A stretch of DNA of 64,000 bases from Salipaludibacillus aurantiacus (GTDB lineage: Bacteria > Bacillota > Bacilli > Bacillales > Salisediminibacteriaceae), in assembly GCF_900111295.1 (NCBI RefSeq), contig NZ_FOGT01000005.1, forward strand, positions 268,636 to 332,635, written 5' to 3'. The notes beneath the pieces are model-generated. The model saw only the letters and a program-made list of their open reading frames with translations, made no database searches and was not told the DNA's origin. Shown piece after piece: positions 41,192 through 50,900 of the stretch. The position numbers and the translations under genes were made by a program. How positions within the stretch are numbered: the first letter of the stretch is position 1; each line of letters begins with the position of its first letter.

Positions 41192-43432
41192 ATGGACAGT
41201 GAGACGAAAGAACCGAATAAGTTATATAGACTTCTAATTTGGCTCAAAAGAAGAGCTGTGAAAATACCTGCGTTCGACCACAAACTTACTTACATAATTA
41301 TTTCTCTTTGGCTTATTACTGCCATTGGAATTATGACAGGGGTGGCGGGTACACCCACCGGGTTAGGCAGGCATATAGATCTTGCCATCGCTTTAACTGC
41401 TCATACGCTAATATTTATGCTGGCTGCAGTTATTATCGGTTTTTTGTTCTCGGTACTATATTTGCCTATTCCAAGGTTATTTACAGGATGCTTGCTGTAC
41501 AGCAGTTATATAACTTACTTTATATTAACTGAGGCCAACCTTGGTCCTTTATTTTCAGGGATTATTACAGGTGTGTGGATGGGTGTCGGTTTATGTGCAG
41601 GGTTAATTATTACTCTTCTGAAAAGCAATTTAACAGCCTGGAAAAAAACTGGTTTGTCAGTACTCCCGGCAGCTATTATCTTATTCCTGTTTTTATGGAG
41701 GCCGGAGATCGAGCATGCTGACGTAGCTGAATCATTCAGAGATAATGGCTATATTACCCCGCTGTCAGTTGAAAACCCTTCTGAACAGGGTTCGCACTCT
41801 GTTACAACATTTACATATGGAAATGGAGAGGACAATCACCGGGATGAATTTAGACATGGGGTGGAGTTAATTTCTGATTCGGTGGATGCCTCGGCCTATA
41901 TTAATGAATGGAAAAGATACAGGACATTCTTCTGGGGATTTGATGAGACATCCCTCCCCTTAAATGGCAGAGTTTGGATGCCTGAGGGAGAGGGAACGTT
42001 TCCACTTGTACTTATGGTGCATGGAAATCATACGATGGAGAATTTTTCAGACGGGGGATATGGGTATCTTGGCGAACTGCTTGCGAGCAGGGGATATATT
42101 GCTGTCTCAGTAGATCAGAACTTTCTTAATTATTCTAATTGGACAGGGATTCCTTCAAATGATATGAAGTTAAGAGCATGGTTGTTGATGCATCATTTAT
42201 TGCAGGTGGAGGCCTTCCATGAAACACCAGATACTCCGTTTTATGATAAGGTTGACCTCCAGCGGGTTTCTTTAATCGGTCATTCCCGGGGAGGGCAGGC
42301 TGTGGCTATGGTAGCTGATTATGAAAGATGGTTTTCTGAAGAAGATTCCTTGAATGGTATTGAAGATATCGGGATTGAAGGAGTTGTAGCGATAGCACCG
42401 ACTGACCGCCAAGTAGATGATATGAGAGCGGAACTTGATAATGTGTCTTATTTGACTCTGCATGGGGCAAGAGACGGGGACGTACACAATTACCATGGTG
42501 ACAGGCAATATGGACGTGTCTCGATCCCTGGGGATAACGGGCACTTTAAAGCAGGTGTCTATATCGCTGAAGCCAATCACAGCCAGTTTAATACTGATTG
42601 GGGACGGATGGATATGAGGCTTCCCGGTGGAGTTTTCCTTAACAGAGCGCAAATGATGAGTGAAGAGGAACAACGGCAGGTGGCTGAAGTATATATATCC
42701 GCTTTTCTTGAAAGTGCTGTAAAGGAGAATGACCAATATCTACCGTTGTTCAGGGATGTAAGGTATGGAAAAGAATGGCTGCCGAACACGCAATATATTA
42801 CGCGGTTTGAAAACAGTGAGTTTATGCCTCTGGTTAACTATAACAGAGCGGAAAGTAAGACCGATCTTGCCGGGGGAGTAACTGCTGTAGGGGTCGGCTT
42901 CAATAAATGGGAAATACAAGCAGCTGAAAACCGCTCAGGGAATAAAAAGCGCACCCGGGGAATGGCGTTCAAGTGGGAGGATACAGCCAGATACCATTTA
43001 TACTTTAATGAAGATTTCCGAGCAGACAACTTTAATAAAAGTTTTGAAAGTATACGGCTGTCTATTGCAAACAAGGACCGTGACATGGAAAAAGATGCAG
43101 GGGAAGGCTATCATGTGCCGCAGTTAGATGTGGAAATGGAAACAGTATCCGGAGAGACGGCAAGGGTTTCACTGGAGGCAGTTAAAACGATTGAACCGCC
43201 TATTGCTACTCAATATACGATAAACCCGTGGTTTGAAGACATCATGCGTGAAGGGAAATATGAGGAAGCAATCGAACCGGTCTTCCAAAACTATGAACTG
43301 CCTGTTAATCTTTTTAAGGAAGCAGTTCCTGATTTCCCAATCGAAGAAGTAGAAAGGATTTCTTTATATTTTGCTGACGGGCCTGGTGAGCTGATGATGG
43401 ATGAAATTGGCTTTTTTGTCCAGCCTGACTGA
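41192..43432 (+). CDS. large membrane-anchored alpha/beta hydrolase
   Basis: A 746-residue protein. Residues about 35-175 hold five or so membrane helices. The outward part contains an alpha/beta hydrolase domain (about 250-520) with oxyanion segment LVLMVHGNHTMEN, nucleophile elbow IGHSRGGQA, acid loop LHGARDGDV and base ANHSQF. The last 200 residues form a beta-rich domain of unknown role. The hydrolase core resembles the chlorophyllase/PET-hydrolase-like group, usually esterases. I chose ATG 41192 after AAGGGG; GTG 41168 lacks a ribosome site. Physiological substrate unknown. Confidence 0.75.
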   Translation: MDSETKEPNKLYRLLIWLKRRAVKIPAFDHKLTYIIISLWLITAIGIMTGVAGTPTGLGRHIDLAIALTAHTLIFMLAAVIIGFLFSVLYLPIPRLFTGCLLYSSYITYFILTEANLGPLFSGIITGVWMGVGLCAGLIITLLKSNLTAWKKTGLSVLPAAIILFLFLWRPEIEHADVAESFRDNGYITPLSVENPSEQGSHSVTTFTYGNGEDNHRDEFRHGVELISDSVDASAYINEWKRYRTFFWGFDETSLPLNGRVWMPEGEGTFPLVLMVHGNHTMENFSDGGYGYLGELLASRGYIAVSVDQNFLNYSNWTGIPSNDMKLRAWLLMHHLLQVEAFHETPDTPFYDKVDLQRVSLIGHSRGGQAVAMVADYERWFSEEDSLNGIEDIGIEGVVAIAPTDRQVDDMRAELDNVSYLTLHGARDGDVHNYHGDRQYGRVSIPGDNGHFKAGVYIAEANHSQFNTDWGRMDMRLPGGVFLNRAQMMSEEEQRQVAEVYISAFLESAVKENDQYLPLFRDVRYGKEWLPNTQYITRFENSEFMPLVNYNRAESKTDLAGGVTAVGVGFNKWEIQAAENRSGNKKRTRGMAFKWEDTARYHLYFNEDFRADNFNKSFESIRLSIANKDRDMEKDAGEGYHVPQLDVEMETVSGETARVSLEAVKTIEPPIATQYTINPWFEDIMREGKYEEAIEPVFQNYELPVNLFKEAVPDFPIEEVERISLYFADGPGELMMDEIGFFVQPD

Positions 43433-43439
43433 ATGTTAT

Positions 43440-43483
43440 TGGAGGGGTATCCCAAAAGTCTAATTTTTGGGGCCCTCCTTTTT
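43440..43483 (+). terminator. terminator / short dispersed hairpin repeat
   Basis: GGAGGG ... CCCAAAAGTCTAATTTTTGG ... CCCTCC forms a two-part stem followed by TTTTT. The AAGTCTAA loop motif recurs in the hairpin at 54056-54092, so both belong to a short terminator-like repeat common in bacilli. Confidence 0.8.
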
Positions 43484-43591
43484 CGTGCAGTTAAATTTTC
43501 AATAAGGAGCGGCAGAACGCATAACGATTGCGTGTAAGTAAAATAAATACACTAATGTTAAGATATGTAAACAATGTTTTGGGTTAATTTT

Positions 43592-43638
43592 AAAAAAAGG
43601 CGGACGAGGCATATAATGACCTTGTTCCCTTTTTTTTC
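43592..43638. terminator. terminator hairpin at the end of the IS4 transposase
   Basis: AAAAAAAGG and CCTTTTTTTT form the outer stem, with AGG/CCT pairing within. It would stop transcripts entering or leaving the element. Confidence 0.65.
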
Positions 43639-43665
43639 CTATTTAGCTTTCACCCAAACTTTTAG

Positions 43666-44862
43666 TTACTTTCTTTTTTGAACCTTAACTTTCGCCACAC
43701 TACCCTGAAACTGAGGATCCTTTTTCTTCTCAATCGGCACCTTTTGTCTTCCTTTTGAGGTTTTTGATTTCTTTCGAAATAGTTGTTTAGAAAACTTGTC
43801 CCAACTGTCGTACATATTGGCGCGCATAAGAAGAAGGAATTCCCACAATGTTTTATTTGTTTTAGTTTTTAACTGAAGAATCAGGGCTAAGCAATAAGCA
43901 GTTAAAGAGAGGAACATTTGGTTCCACACCCCTTGAGGCTTGGTGCTCCATGGTTTGACCAGACTTAAATGCTGTTTAACCCATTTGAAGAACGTTTCGA
44001 TTTTCCAACGGTATCTGTACAAGTCCATGATTTCCTGACTGGTTAGGTCCCACCTTGAAGTCATAAGGCGATAGAGACGGTCTTTGTCATCTTTAAACAC
44101 AATAAGACGAACCGGCTTATCTGAAGAACCAAATAACACTTTTGAATCGCTTAGAATAGAGGGATGATCAACACTGTATTCTCCAATTGTCTGTACTTTA
44201 AGGCTTTGTGTGATGCGGGCGACAAAGAGAAGGTTCTTGTCTAACCAGGTTTTAAGATTTTGCTTAGATGGATAGCCCCGATCCATTAGGTAAGTCGTGC
44301 CTAAATCTTCAATAAGTTCGTCTGAACTCTCAAAGTCACTTACATTTCCTGTCGAGGGAAGAATTTTATCAGGATAACAGCTGTCTTCTGAAACCACTCT
44401 CACACGCGTATGCATTTTGACCACGTGCCATTCCTTTGACACATAAGCCCACTTACAAAGTCCCGAAGGAAGCTTGAGATGCGTGGAATCCACGATGCTT
44501 AACTGACCTATTTTCTTAGTGATTCCTTTTTCCTTTTGAGTAAGCTCTTGAAGCATACTGACGACTTTCAGAAAGAGGTCCTGTGCCCATTCAGTTGGTA
44601 AATCATTAATTCTCCGGCTAATTTGACTGCCGCTTATTGTTTCTAAATCTAACGATTTTTTGAGAGAGCGATTAGCCTCAAGCATCCACTCCATATGCTG
44701 GTACGAGCGCCAGTTATCAAGATTAGCAGCGATAAATATTTTCATTAAAGCTTCTGCCGATAGCTTGTCGTTTCCGTAATTCAACAGAGGACATCCATAA
44801 ACTTTCGAAGGAAGTAAATCTAAGCATTGACTTATGAGTGCTTTATGACCTATACTTTTCAT
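43666..44862 (-). CDS. IS4-family DDE transposase
   Basis: A 398-residue, apparently intact transposase. The acidic triad is visible in LSIVDSTHLK, TYLMDRGYPS and the IS4 signature Y-x2-R-x3-E-x6-K as YRYRWKIETFFKWVKQH. The C-terminus is very basic (KSKTSKGRQKVPIEKKK). ATG 44862 follows AAAGGAGC. The absence of frameshifts, together with clean direct repeats, suggests recent insertion between the hydrolase gene and the aconitase gene. Confidence 0.92.
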   Translation of the reverse strand: MKSIGHKALISQCLDLLPSKVYGCPLLNYGNDKLSAEALMKIFIAANLDNWRSYQHMEWMLEANRSLKKSLDLETISGSQISRRINDLPTEWAQDLFLKVVSMLQELTQKEKGITKKIGQLSIVDSTHLKLPSGLCKWAYVSKEWHVVKMHTRVRVVSEDSCYPDKILPSTGNVSDFESSDELIEDLGTTYLMDRGYPSKQNLKTWLDKNLLFVARITQSLKVQTIGEYSVDHPSILSDSKVLFGSSDKPVRLIVFKDDKDRLYRLMTSRWDLTSQEIMDLYRYRWKIETFFKWVKQHLSLVKPWSTKPQGVWNQMFLSLTAYCLALILQLKTKTNKTLWEFLLLMRANMYDSWDKFSKQLFRKKSKTSKGRQKVPIEKKKDPQFQGSVAKVKVQKRK

Positions 44863-44870
44863 TCTAGGTT

Positions 44871-44924
44871 GCTCCTTTGTAGAGGATTGGGAACAAGTAT
44901 TGGTCTCTCCTCTACAATAGGAGC
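44871..44924. promoter_or_regulatory. inverted repeat masking the transposase ribosome site
   Basis: GCTCCTTTGTAGAGGA (44871-44886) and TCCTCTACAATAGGAGC (44908-44924) are complementary apart from one bulged base. The complement of CTCCTTT is the transposase ribosome site, so transcripts that read in from outside the element would fold it away, as in IS10 and IS231. Confidence 0.65.
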
Positions 44925-45182
44925 TTTTTTTGTGTTTGTAAACTAAAAATTACAATATATTCCATTCGTGCAAGGCTACTGGGCAGAACGCCCCTCAAAC
45001 ACTAATCCCCCGCAGGTTTCCTCTGAAAACGGTGTCATTTAATTCCTGATAGTAAAGTGGTCATTCCATTTAAATTGTGCAGTGTTTGAACCCAGATAAA
45101 AAGCTGGAATAGTTTTAATTTTTAGAATATAAGGAAAGGGAATATAAAGTTTATTATTTAGTATGATTTAGGAGGTTTAGTA

Positions 45183-47126
45183 ATGGGGTTAAATGTCACT
45201 CAAAAGTTAATTAAGGAGCATCTCATATCAGGTGAAATGTCCCCGGGTGAAGAAATTGGCCTTAAAATTGATCAGACACTGACACAGGACGCGACAGGAA
45301 CATTAGTAATGCTTGAATTGGAAGCGATGGAACTGGAAAGAGCCCAAACGGAAGTGTCTGCCCAGTATGTTGATCATAATATTATCCAGGTTGACAGCAA
45401 AAACCCAGATGATCACCTGTTTTTGCGGAGTGCCACAAAAAAATTCGGCATGTTTTACAGCCAGCCGGGGAATGGAGTGAGCCATCCTGTTCACATGCAA
45501 AGGCTTGCAAAGCCGGGCGCTACTTTGCTCGGTTCAGACAGCCATACGTGCGCAAACGGCAGTATGGGTATGCTGGCAATGGGAGCAGGAGGCATTGATG
45601 TGGCTATGGCGGTTGCTGGTGAACCTATTTATATTAAAATGCCTGAAGTATGGGGGGTTAGATTAGCCGGAGAACTGCCGGACTGGGTGAGTGCAAAAGA
45701 TGTCATCCTGGAGCTCCTCAGGCGGCACAGTGTTAAAGGAGGCGCAGGTACTATAATTGAATATTACGGTCCAGGTCTGGCTTCTTTAAGTGCAATGGAC
45801 CGCCATGTGATTGCCAACATGGGGGCCGAGCTTGGGGCGACCACCTCTGTTTTTCCATCCGACGGGGAAATAAAACGCTACATGGCTTCGCAGAAGCGGG
45901 GTGAGGAATGGAAGCCTCTAACAGCGGATACGGACGCTAAGTATGATAGACAAGAAGAAATTGACCTTTCTTCACTCGTACCCCTTATTGCAAAGCCTTC
46001 AAGTCCGGGCAATGTTGTACCCGTTGAGGAGGTAGAAGGAGAGCCGATTTACCAGTCTTATATAGGGTCCTCTGCCAATCCGGGCTACCGTGATTTTGCT
46101 GTCGTCGCAGAAATTGTAAAAGGAAAGTCAATTGCGAGCGGCGTCTCTTTTGACATTAACCCTTCTTCAAGGCAAATTCTCACAGACTTAATAAATGAAG
46201 GACATATTACAAGTCTTCTTTCGGCAGGGGGAAGGCTTCATCAGGCAGGTTGTAACGGGTGTATTGGAATGGGGCAGGCACCTGCTACAGGAAGAAACAG
46301 TTTACGAACGACACCGAGAAATTTTCCAGGACGTTCAGGAACAAAAGAGGACAGCGTGTTTTTATGCAGCCCGGAAACAGCAGGAGCTTCAGCATTAACT
46401 GGTAAAATTACAGACCCGCGTAAACTTGAGCAGGATTATCCGGAAATCTCTGAGCCTGAGAAACCGGAGGTCGACCTCAGCCTTCTTGAAACGCCGGTTC
46501 CTGAAGAAGAAGCAAAACAAACAGATTTGCACAAGAGTGATAATATTACGTCGATCCCTGATATGGAACCGCTGCCTGAATTTATAGAAGTGCCGGTCCT
46601 CTTATACCTTAAAGATGATATTTCGACAGATGAAATACTCGCAGGAGGCTCCCGGGTGCTTCCGTACCGAAGCAACCTTGCGGAAATAAGCAAGTTTTCA
46701 TTTGAAATAATTGATCCAAATTATTATGACCGGGCCACCGCCCTCATGGAGGAAGGCGGACATGCAATCGTTGGAGGGACTAATTATGGTCAAGGCTCCA
46801 GCAGGGAACACGCGGCGCTTGCCCCGCGGTATCTGGGGCTCAGGGTGGTACTGGTAAAAGATTTTGCAAGGATTCATTGGCAAAACCTGGTTAACTTCGG
46901 CATTCTTCCAATTACCTTCAAAGACGATGCTGATTATGACAAGCTCGAAGAAGGCGATTTTATAACACTGGAGAATATAAGGGAAGTGCTCCTGAATGAA
47001 GAGGAAATATCAGCAAAAGTCCGGTCAAAAAAACTGGACATTCCTTGCGAACACATGATGTCGAAACGTCAAATTGACATTGTGCTCGCAGGTGGATTAA
47101 TAAATTGGGTGAAAGAAAGGTCGTGA
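45183..47126 (+). CDS. aconitate hydratase, Aquifex-type (LeuC-LeuD-like fusion)
   Basis: A 647-residue aconitase-superfamily enzyme. The 4Fe-4S ligands are Cys123 (SDSHTCANGS), Cys357 and Cys360 (AGCNGCIGMG). The large domain resembles LeuC; a linker near residues 420-460 leads to a LeuD-like swivel domain (GGTNYGQGSSREHAALAPRY). This is the short, IPM-dehydratase-like aconitase (TIGR01342, first seen in Aquifex), not the 900-residue AcnA usual in bacilli. It should interconvert citrate and isocitrate. It starts at ATG 45183 after TTAGGAGG. No other TCA gene adjoins it. Confidence 0.85.
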   Translation: MGLNVTQKLIKEHLISGEMSPGEEIGLKIDQTLTQDATGTLVMLELEAMELERAQTEVSAQYVDHNIIQVDSKNPDDHLFLRSATKKFGMFYSQPGNGVSHPVHMQRLAKPGATLLGSDSHTCANGSMGMLAMGAGGIDVAMAVAGEPIYIKMPEVWGVRLAGELPDWVSAKDVILELLRRHSVKGGAGTIIEYYGPGLASLSAMDRHVIANMGAELGATTSVFPSDGEIKRYMASQKRGEEWKPLTADTDAKYDRQEEIDLSSLVPLIAKPSSPGNVVPVEEVEGEPIYQSYIGSSANPGYRDFAVVAEIVKGKSIASGVSFDINPSSRQILTDLINEGHITSLLSAGGRLHQAGCNGCIGMGQAPATGRNSLRTTPRNFPGRSGTKEDSVFLCSPETAGASALTGKITDPRKLEQDYPEISEPEKPEVDLSLLETPVPEEEAKQTDLHKSDNITSIPDMEPLPEFIEVPVLLYLKDDISTDEILAGGSRVLPYRSNLAEISKFSFEIIDPNYYDRATALMEEGGHAIVGGTNYGQGSSREHAALAPRYLGLRVVLVKDFARIHWQNLVNFGILPITFKDDADYDKLEEGDFITLENIREVLLNEEEISAKVRSKKLDIPCEHMMSKRQIDIVLAGGLINWVKERS

Positions 47127-47148
47127 CTTTTCTTTTTGCTGACGAGCT

Positions 47149-47631
47149 CTATAAAAATATCACATCTGCTAAAAAAATTAAAATGATGATCAACTGAAGC
47201 AGGCCTTTTGCCAGTGTACTTGTTAAAAAGCCAAGCAGTGTACCGAGCGCGCTTTTAACCGACAAGCTGAATGACTTGTTTTGCAGATACTCAGCAGCAA
47301 AAACAAGTAAAAAAGGAACAACTATAATACCGAGCGGAGGAATGATGAAGCTGCCGATTATAATGCCAATCGTAGCTGCAGTCATTCCTTTTTTTGACGA
47401 CCCGTACTTTTTCACAAAGTACATATTAGCCGCATAATCAGCTGCAAAGATAATAACTGTCAGCAAGACTAAAGAGCTCCATGTCCACCACGAGACAGAT
47501 GCTTCAAGAAAAAAATGACTGAGAGCGACTCCTGCCCATATTAATAATACAGCTGGAATAACAGGATAAATAAGCCCCGCAAAACTTAAAATAAATAGAA
47601 ATGCAATAAGAATCCAAATAAGTAAATCCAC
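47149..47631 (-). CDS. DUF456 membrane protein (YqgC-like)
   Basis: A 160-residue membrane protein with about five helices in a DUF456 pattern: LSFAGLIYPVIPAVLLIWAG, FAADYAANMYFVKKYGSSK and the Gly-rich IGIIIGSFIIPPLGIIVVPF. GTG 47631 follows GAAGGGTG and yields exactly the length of B. subtilis YqgC; a TTG six codons upstream overlaps the ribosome site. Function unknown. It is convergent with the aconitase gene, and only 22 bases separate them. Confidence 0.8.
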   Translation of the reverse strand: MDLLIWILIAFLFILSFAGLIYPVIPAVLLIWAGVALSHFFLEASVSWWTWSSLVLLTVIIFAADYAANMYFVKKYGSSKKGMTAATIGIIIGSFIIPPLGIIVVPFLLVFAAEYLQNKSFSLSVKSALGTLLGFLTSTLAKGLLQLIIILIFLADVIFL

Positions 47632-47808
47632 TAAATACACACCCTTCAAAGATGAAATTAAACAATAAATTGACTATACTGCTAAAAAAGCAACAATAAG
47701 CACCAATTATCAACAATATTCATGATATTTGATTGTATACCGAATTTGCAATACTTTTCTGACAGTTGGAATTAGTATAAAATATTTTTTCATGTTACAC
47801 TTATCAAA

Positions 47809-47849
47809 ATATTTAAAACATAAAAGACTTGTTTTAAATATGAAAGTCT
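47809..47849 (+). promoter_or_regulatory. two mutually exclusive hairpins in the gltB leader
   Basis: ATATTTAAAACA (47809-47820) and TGTTTTAAATAT (47830-47841) are perfect 12-bp arms with a 9-base spacer. AGACTT (47825-47830) can instead pair with AAGTCT (47844-47849). The two folds overlap at 47830. They lie about 56-95 bases before the gltB start and could be an operator or a leader switch. Confidence 0.45.
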
Positions 47850-47904
47850 GGTAGATTATTTTACCAAGTAATTTGATAGATTTTATTTAAGGAGGAACGC
47901 TGTC

Positions 47905-50900
47905 ATGACACATCCAAGAATACCATCACCGCAAGGGTTATATCATCCGGAAAACGAGCATGAAGCATGCGGTATAGGTTTAATCGCTCATATTGACGGG
48001 ACGAAATCTCATGATATCGTTCAAAACGCGATAACGATTCTATGTAACTTAGAGCACAGAGGAGGCCAGTCTGCAGATGTGAGCACTGGAGACGGAGCAG
48101 GTATTCTTACTCAGATCCCGCACCGTTTTTTCGAGAAACAGTTTCACAAAGAAGATTTGGAACTCCCTCCAGAAGGCGAATACGGAATAGGAATGGTGTT
48201 CTTTCCCCAAGACCATAAAAGCCGTAAAAAAAGCAAAGAAGTATTTGAAAAGATTATTAAAGAAGAGGGACAGAAAATCCTTGGCTGGCGTACGGTGCCT
48301 GTAAATGATTCATTTGTAGGTAAAGATGCCAAAAAAACAAAACCGTATATCAGGCAAGTGGTTATTCTTCCTTCTGATAATATTAAAGACCAGGATGAAT
48401 TTGAAAGAAGATTGTTTATCATCCGCAAACGTACAGAAATTGAGATTTCTAAAACGACAGCTACCAACGATTTTTATATCAGCAGTTTATCTACCAGAAC
48501 AGTCGTCTACAAAGGGATGCTTATCCCTGAACAGCTGGATTCATTTTATATCGACCTGAACCATCCGGATTTCAAATCGGCGATGGCCTTTGTCCATTCC
48601 CGGTTCAGTACGAACACATTTCCAAGCTGGAAAAGATCTCATCCGAACAGGTATACGATTCACAACGGGGAATTCAACACGATCCGCGGGAACGTTAACT
48701 GGATGAAAGCAAGGGAAAAGATGTGCGCCTCAGAATATTTCAGTGAAGAAGACCTGGAAAAAATACTTCCGGTCATCGATAAAAACGGCAGTGATTCTTC
48801 TATGTTTGATAATGCCTTTGAATTTCTCCACTTATCAGGAAGGTCTCTCGCTCATACGGCAATGATGATGGTTCCTGAGCCTTGGGCCAATGATGAAACC
48901 ATCCATCCCGATAAAAGGGATTTTTATGAATATCACAGTACCTTAATGGAACCCTGGGATGGTCCGGCAGCTATCGCATTTACTGATGGAAGGCAAATTG
49001 GAGCCTGTCTTGACAGGAACGGCTTAAGGCCTGCCCGTTATTACGTAACAAAAGACGGTATGATCGTCCTTGGTTCAGAAGTAGGGGCCTTGGACATTTT
49101 TTCCGATGATGTCCTTTATAAAGACCGTCTGAAGCCCGGGAAAATGCTGCTGGTCGACTTGGAAGAAGGCAAGATTATTCCGGATGAAGAGATAAAGCTT
49201 CAGATCGCCAATGAACAGCCTTACAGAGAATGGCTTTCTGAACATATGATCCGGCTTGATGAACTGCCAAAACAGAGAGCTGTTAAAGAAATAAATGATG
49301 AAGAACAGCTTCTTGACCATCAGCTGGCATTTGGTTATACAACAGAAGAATTAAATAAGATTATTAAGCCTCTTGTTACAGGCGGAAAAGATCCTGTTGG
49401 TTCTATGGGTTATGATTCCCCGCTGGCTGTACTTTCTAAACAGCCTCAGCTGTTATTTAACTATTTTAAACAGCTTTTCGCACAAGTGACCAACCCGCCG
49501 ATTGATGCGATCAGAGAAGAACTGATCACCCAAATAGGCACGACTATCGGAGGAGAAGGAAGCCTGGTTAACCCTGCACCTGAAAGCTGCAGGCACATTT
49601 GGCTCGACACCCCGATTTTAAGAAACGATCAGCTCGAAACGTTACGGAACCAGGATATGAGCGGTTTTAAAGCAGCGACCTTATCTACGCTGTTTGACGT
49701 TAGCGGAAGTCCTGGCGAAATGGAAAAAGCTCTGGACAGGCTTTTTACTGAAGCTGATCAAAAGGTTGAGGAAGGCGCTACGTTACTCATCCTCTCAGAC
49801 CGGGGAGTAAATAAAGACCATGCCGCCATTCCTTCGTTATTAGCTGTTTCAGGCTTGCACCATCATTTAATCCGAAACGGCGCGCGTACAAAAGTGAGCT
49901 TGCTGCTGGAAACAGGAGAAGCCCGGGAAGTCCATCACTTTGCAAGTCTTTTAGGCTACGGAGTGGAAGCTGTTAATCCATATCTGGCCTTCGATACAAT
50001 TAATCATTTGATCAACATTGAGGAAGTTGAGAATCAGCCACTGGATGAAGCGGTTAACCAATATATTAAAGCCGTCACTGACGGAATTATAAAAGTGTTA
50101 TCCAAAATGGGTATTTCCACAATTCAAAGTTACCGTGGCGCCCAGATTTTTGAAGCAGTCGGCATTACTCAGGAAGTCATAGATAAATACTTTACGAGAA
50201 CTGCTTCAAGACTTGGCGGAATCGGTCTTGATATCATTGAGAAAGAAACATTAATGAGGCATGAAACAGCTTTCGGAGAAGATCGCGGAGCTCAGAAAGT
50301 GCTGGAATCAGGAGACGAATTTCAATACAGGGAAAATGGAGAAGACCATCAGTATAATCCTGAAACCATTCATCTCCTTCAATATGCGTGTCGTACGAAC
50401 AATTATGAGTCGTTTAAAAAGTATTCCAAATTGCTCACAGATGAAAAAAACAACTTACAGTCTCTAAGAGGCTTAGTAAAATTTAAGAAAAGAGAGCCGG
50501 TTCCTATCGAAGAAGTGGAATCAATCGAGGAAATTTGCAAAAGGTTTAAGACAGGTGCCATGTCTTACGGTTCAATTAGTGAAGAAGCACATGAAGCACT
50601 TGCAGTGGCGATGAACCGTATAGGCGGACGCAGCAATACCGGAGAAGGCGGAGAGAAAATCGAGCGTTTTACACCTGACGAAAACGGCGATTCCCGCAGA
50701 AGTTCTATCAAACAAGTGGCCTCTGGAAGATTCGGGGTTAACAGCCATTATCTTGTAAATTCAGACGAAATTCAGATTAAGATAGCTCAAGGAGCAAAAC
50801 CTGGTGAAGGGGGACATCTCCCTGGCAAGAAAGTCTATCCATGGATTGCGGAAGTCCGAGGCTCCACCCCAGGTGTTGAATTAATCTCGCCCCCTCCTCA

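Larger units (their letters stand above)
43511..45001. mobile_element. IS4-family insertion sequence with 10-bp direct repeats
   Basis: The transposase gene is enclosed by two copies of GGCAGAACGC (43511-43520 and 44992-45001), the size of target duplication typical of IS4-type elements. Between them the element is 1471 bp. Internal ends show imperfect inverted similarity (TTGCGTGTAAGTAAAATA on the left against TTGCACGAATGGAATATA on the right, 12 of 18). A hairpin terminator lies at 43592-43638 and a ribosome-site-masking inverted repeat at 44871-44924. The exact ends are my inference and need alignment with a second copy. Confidence 0.55.
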
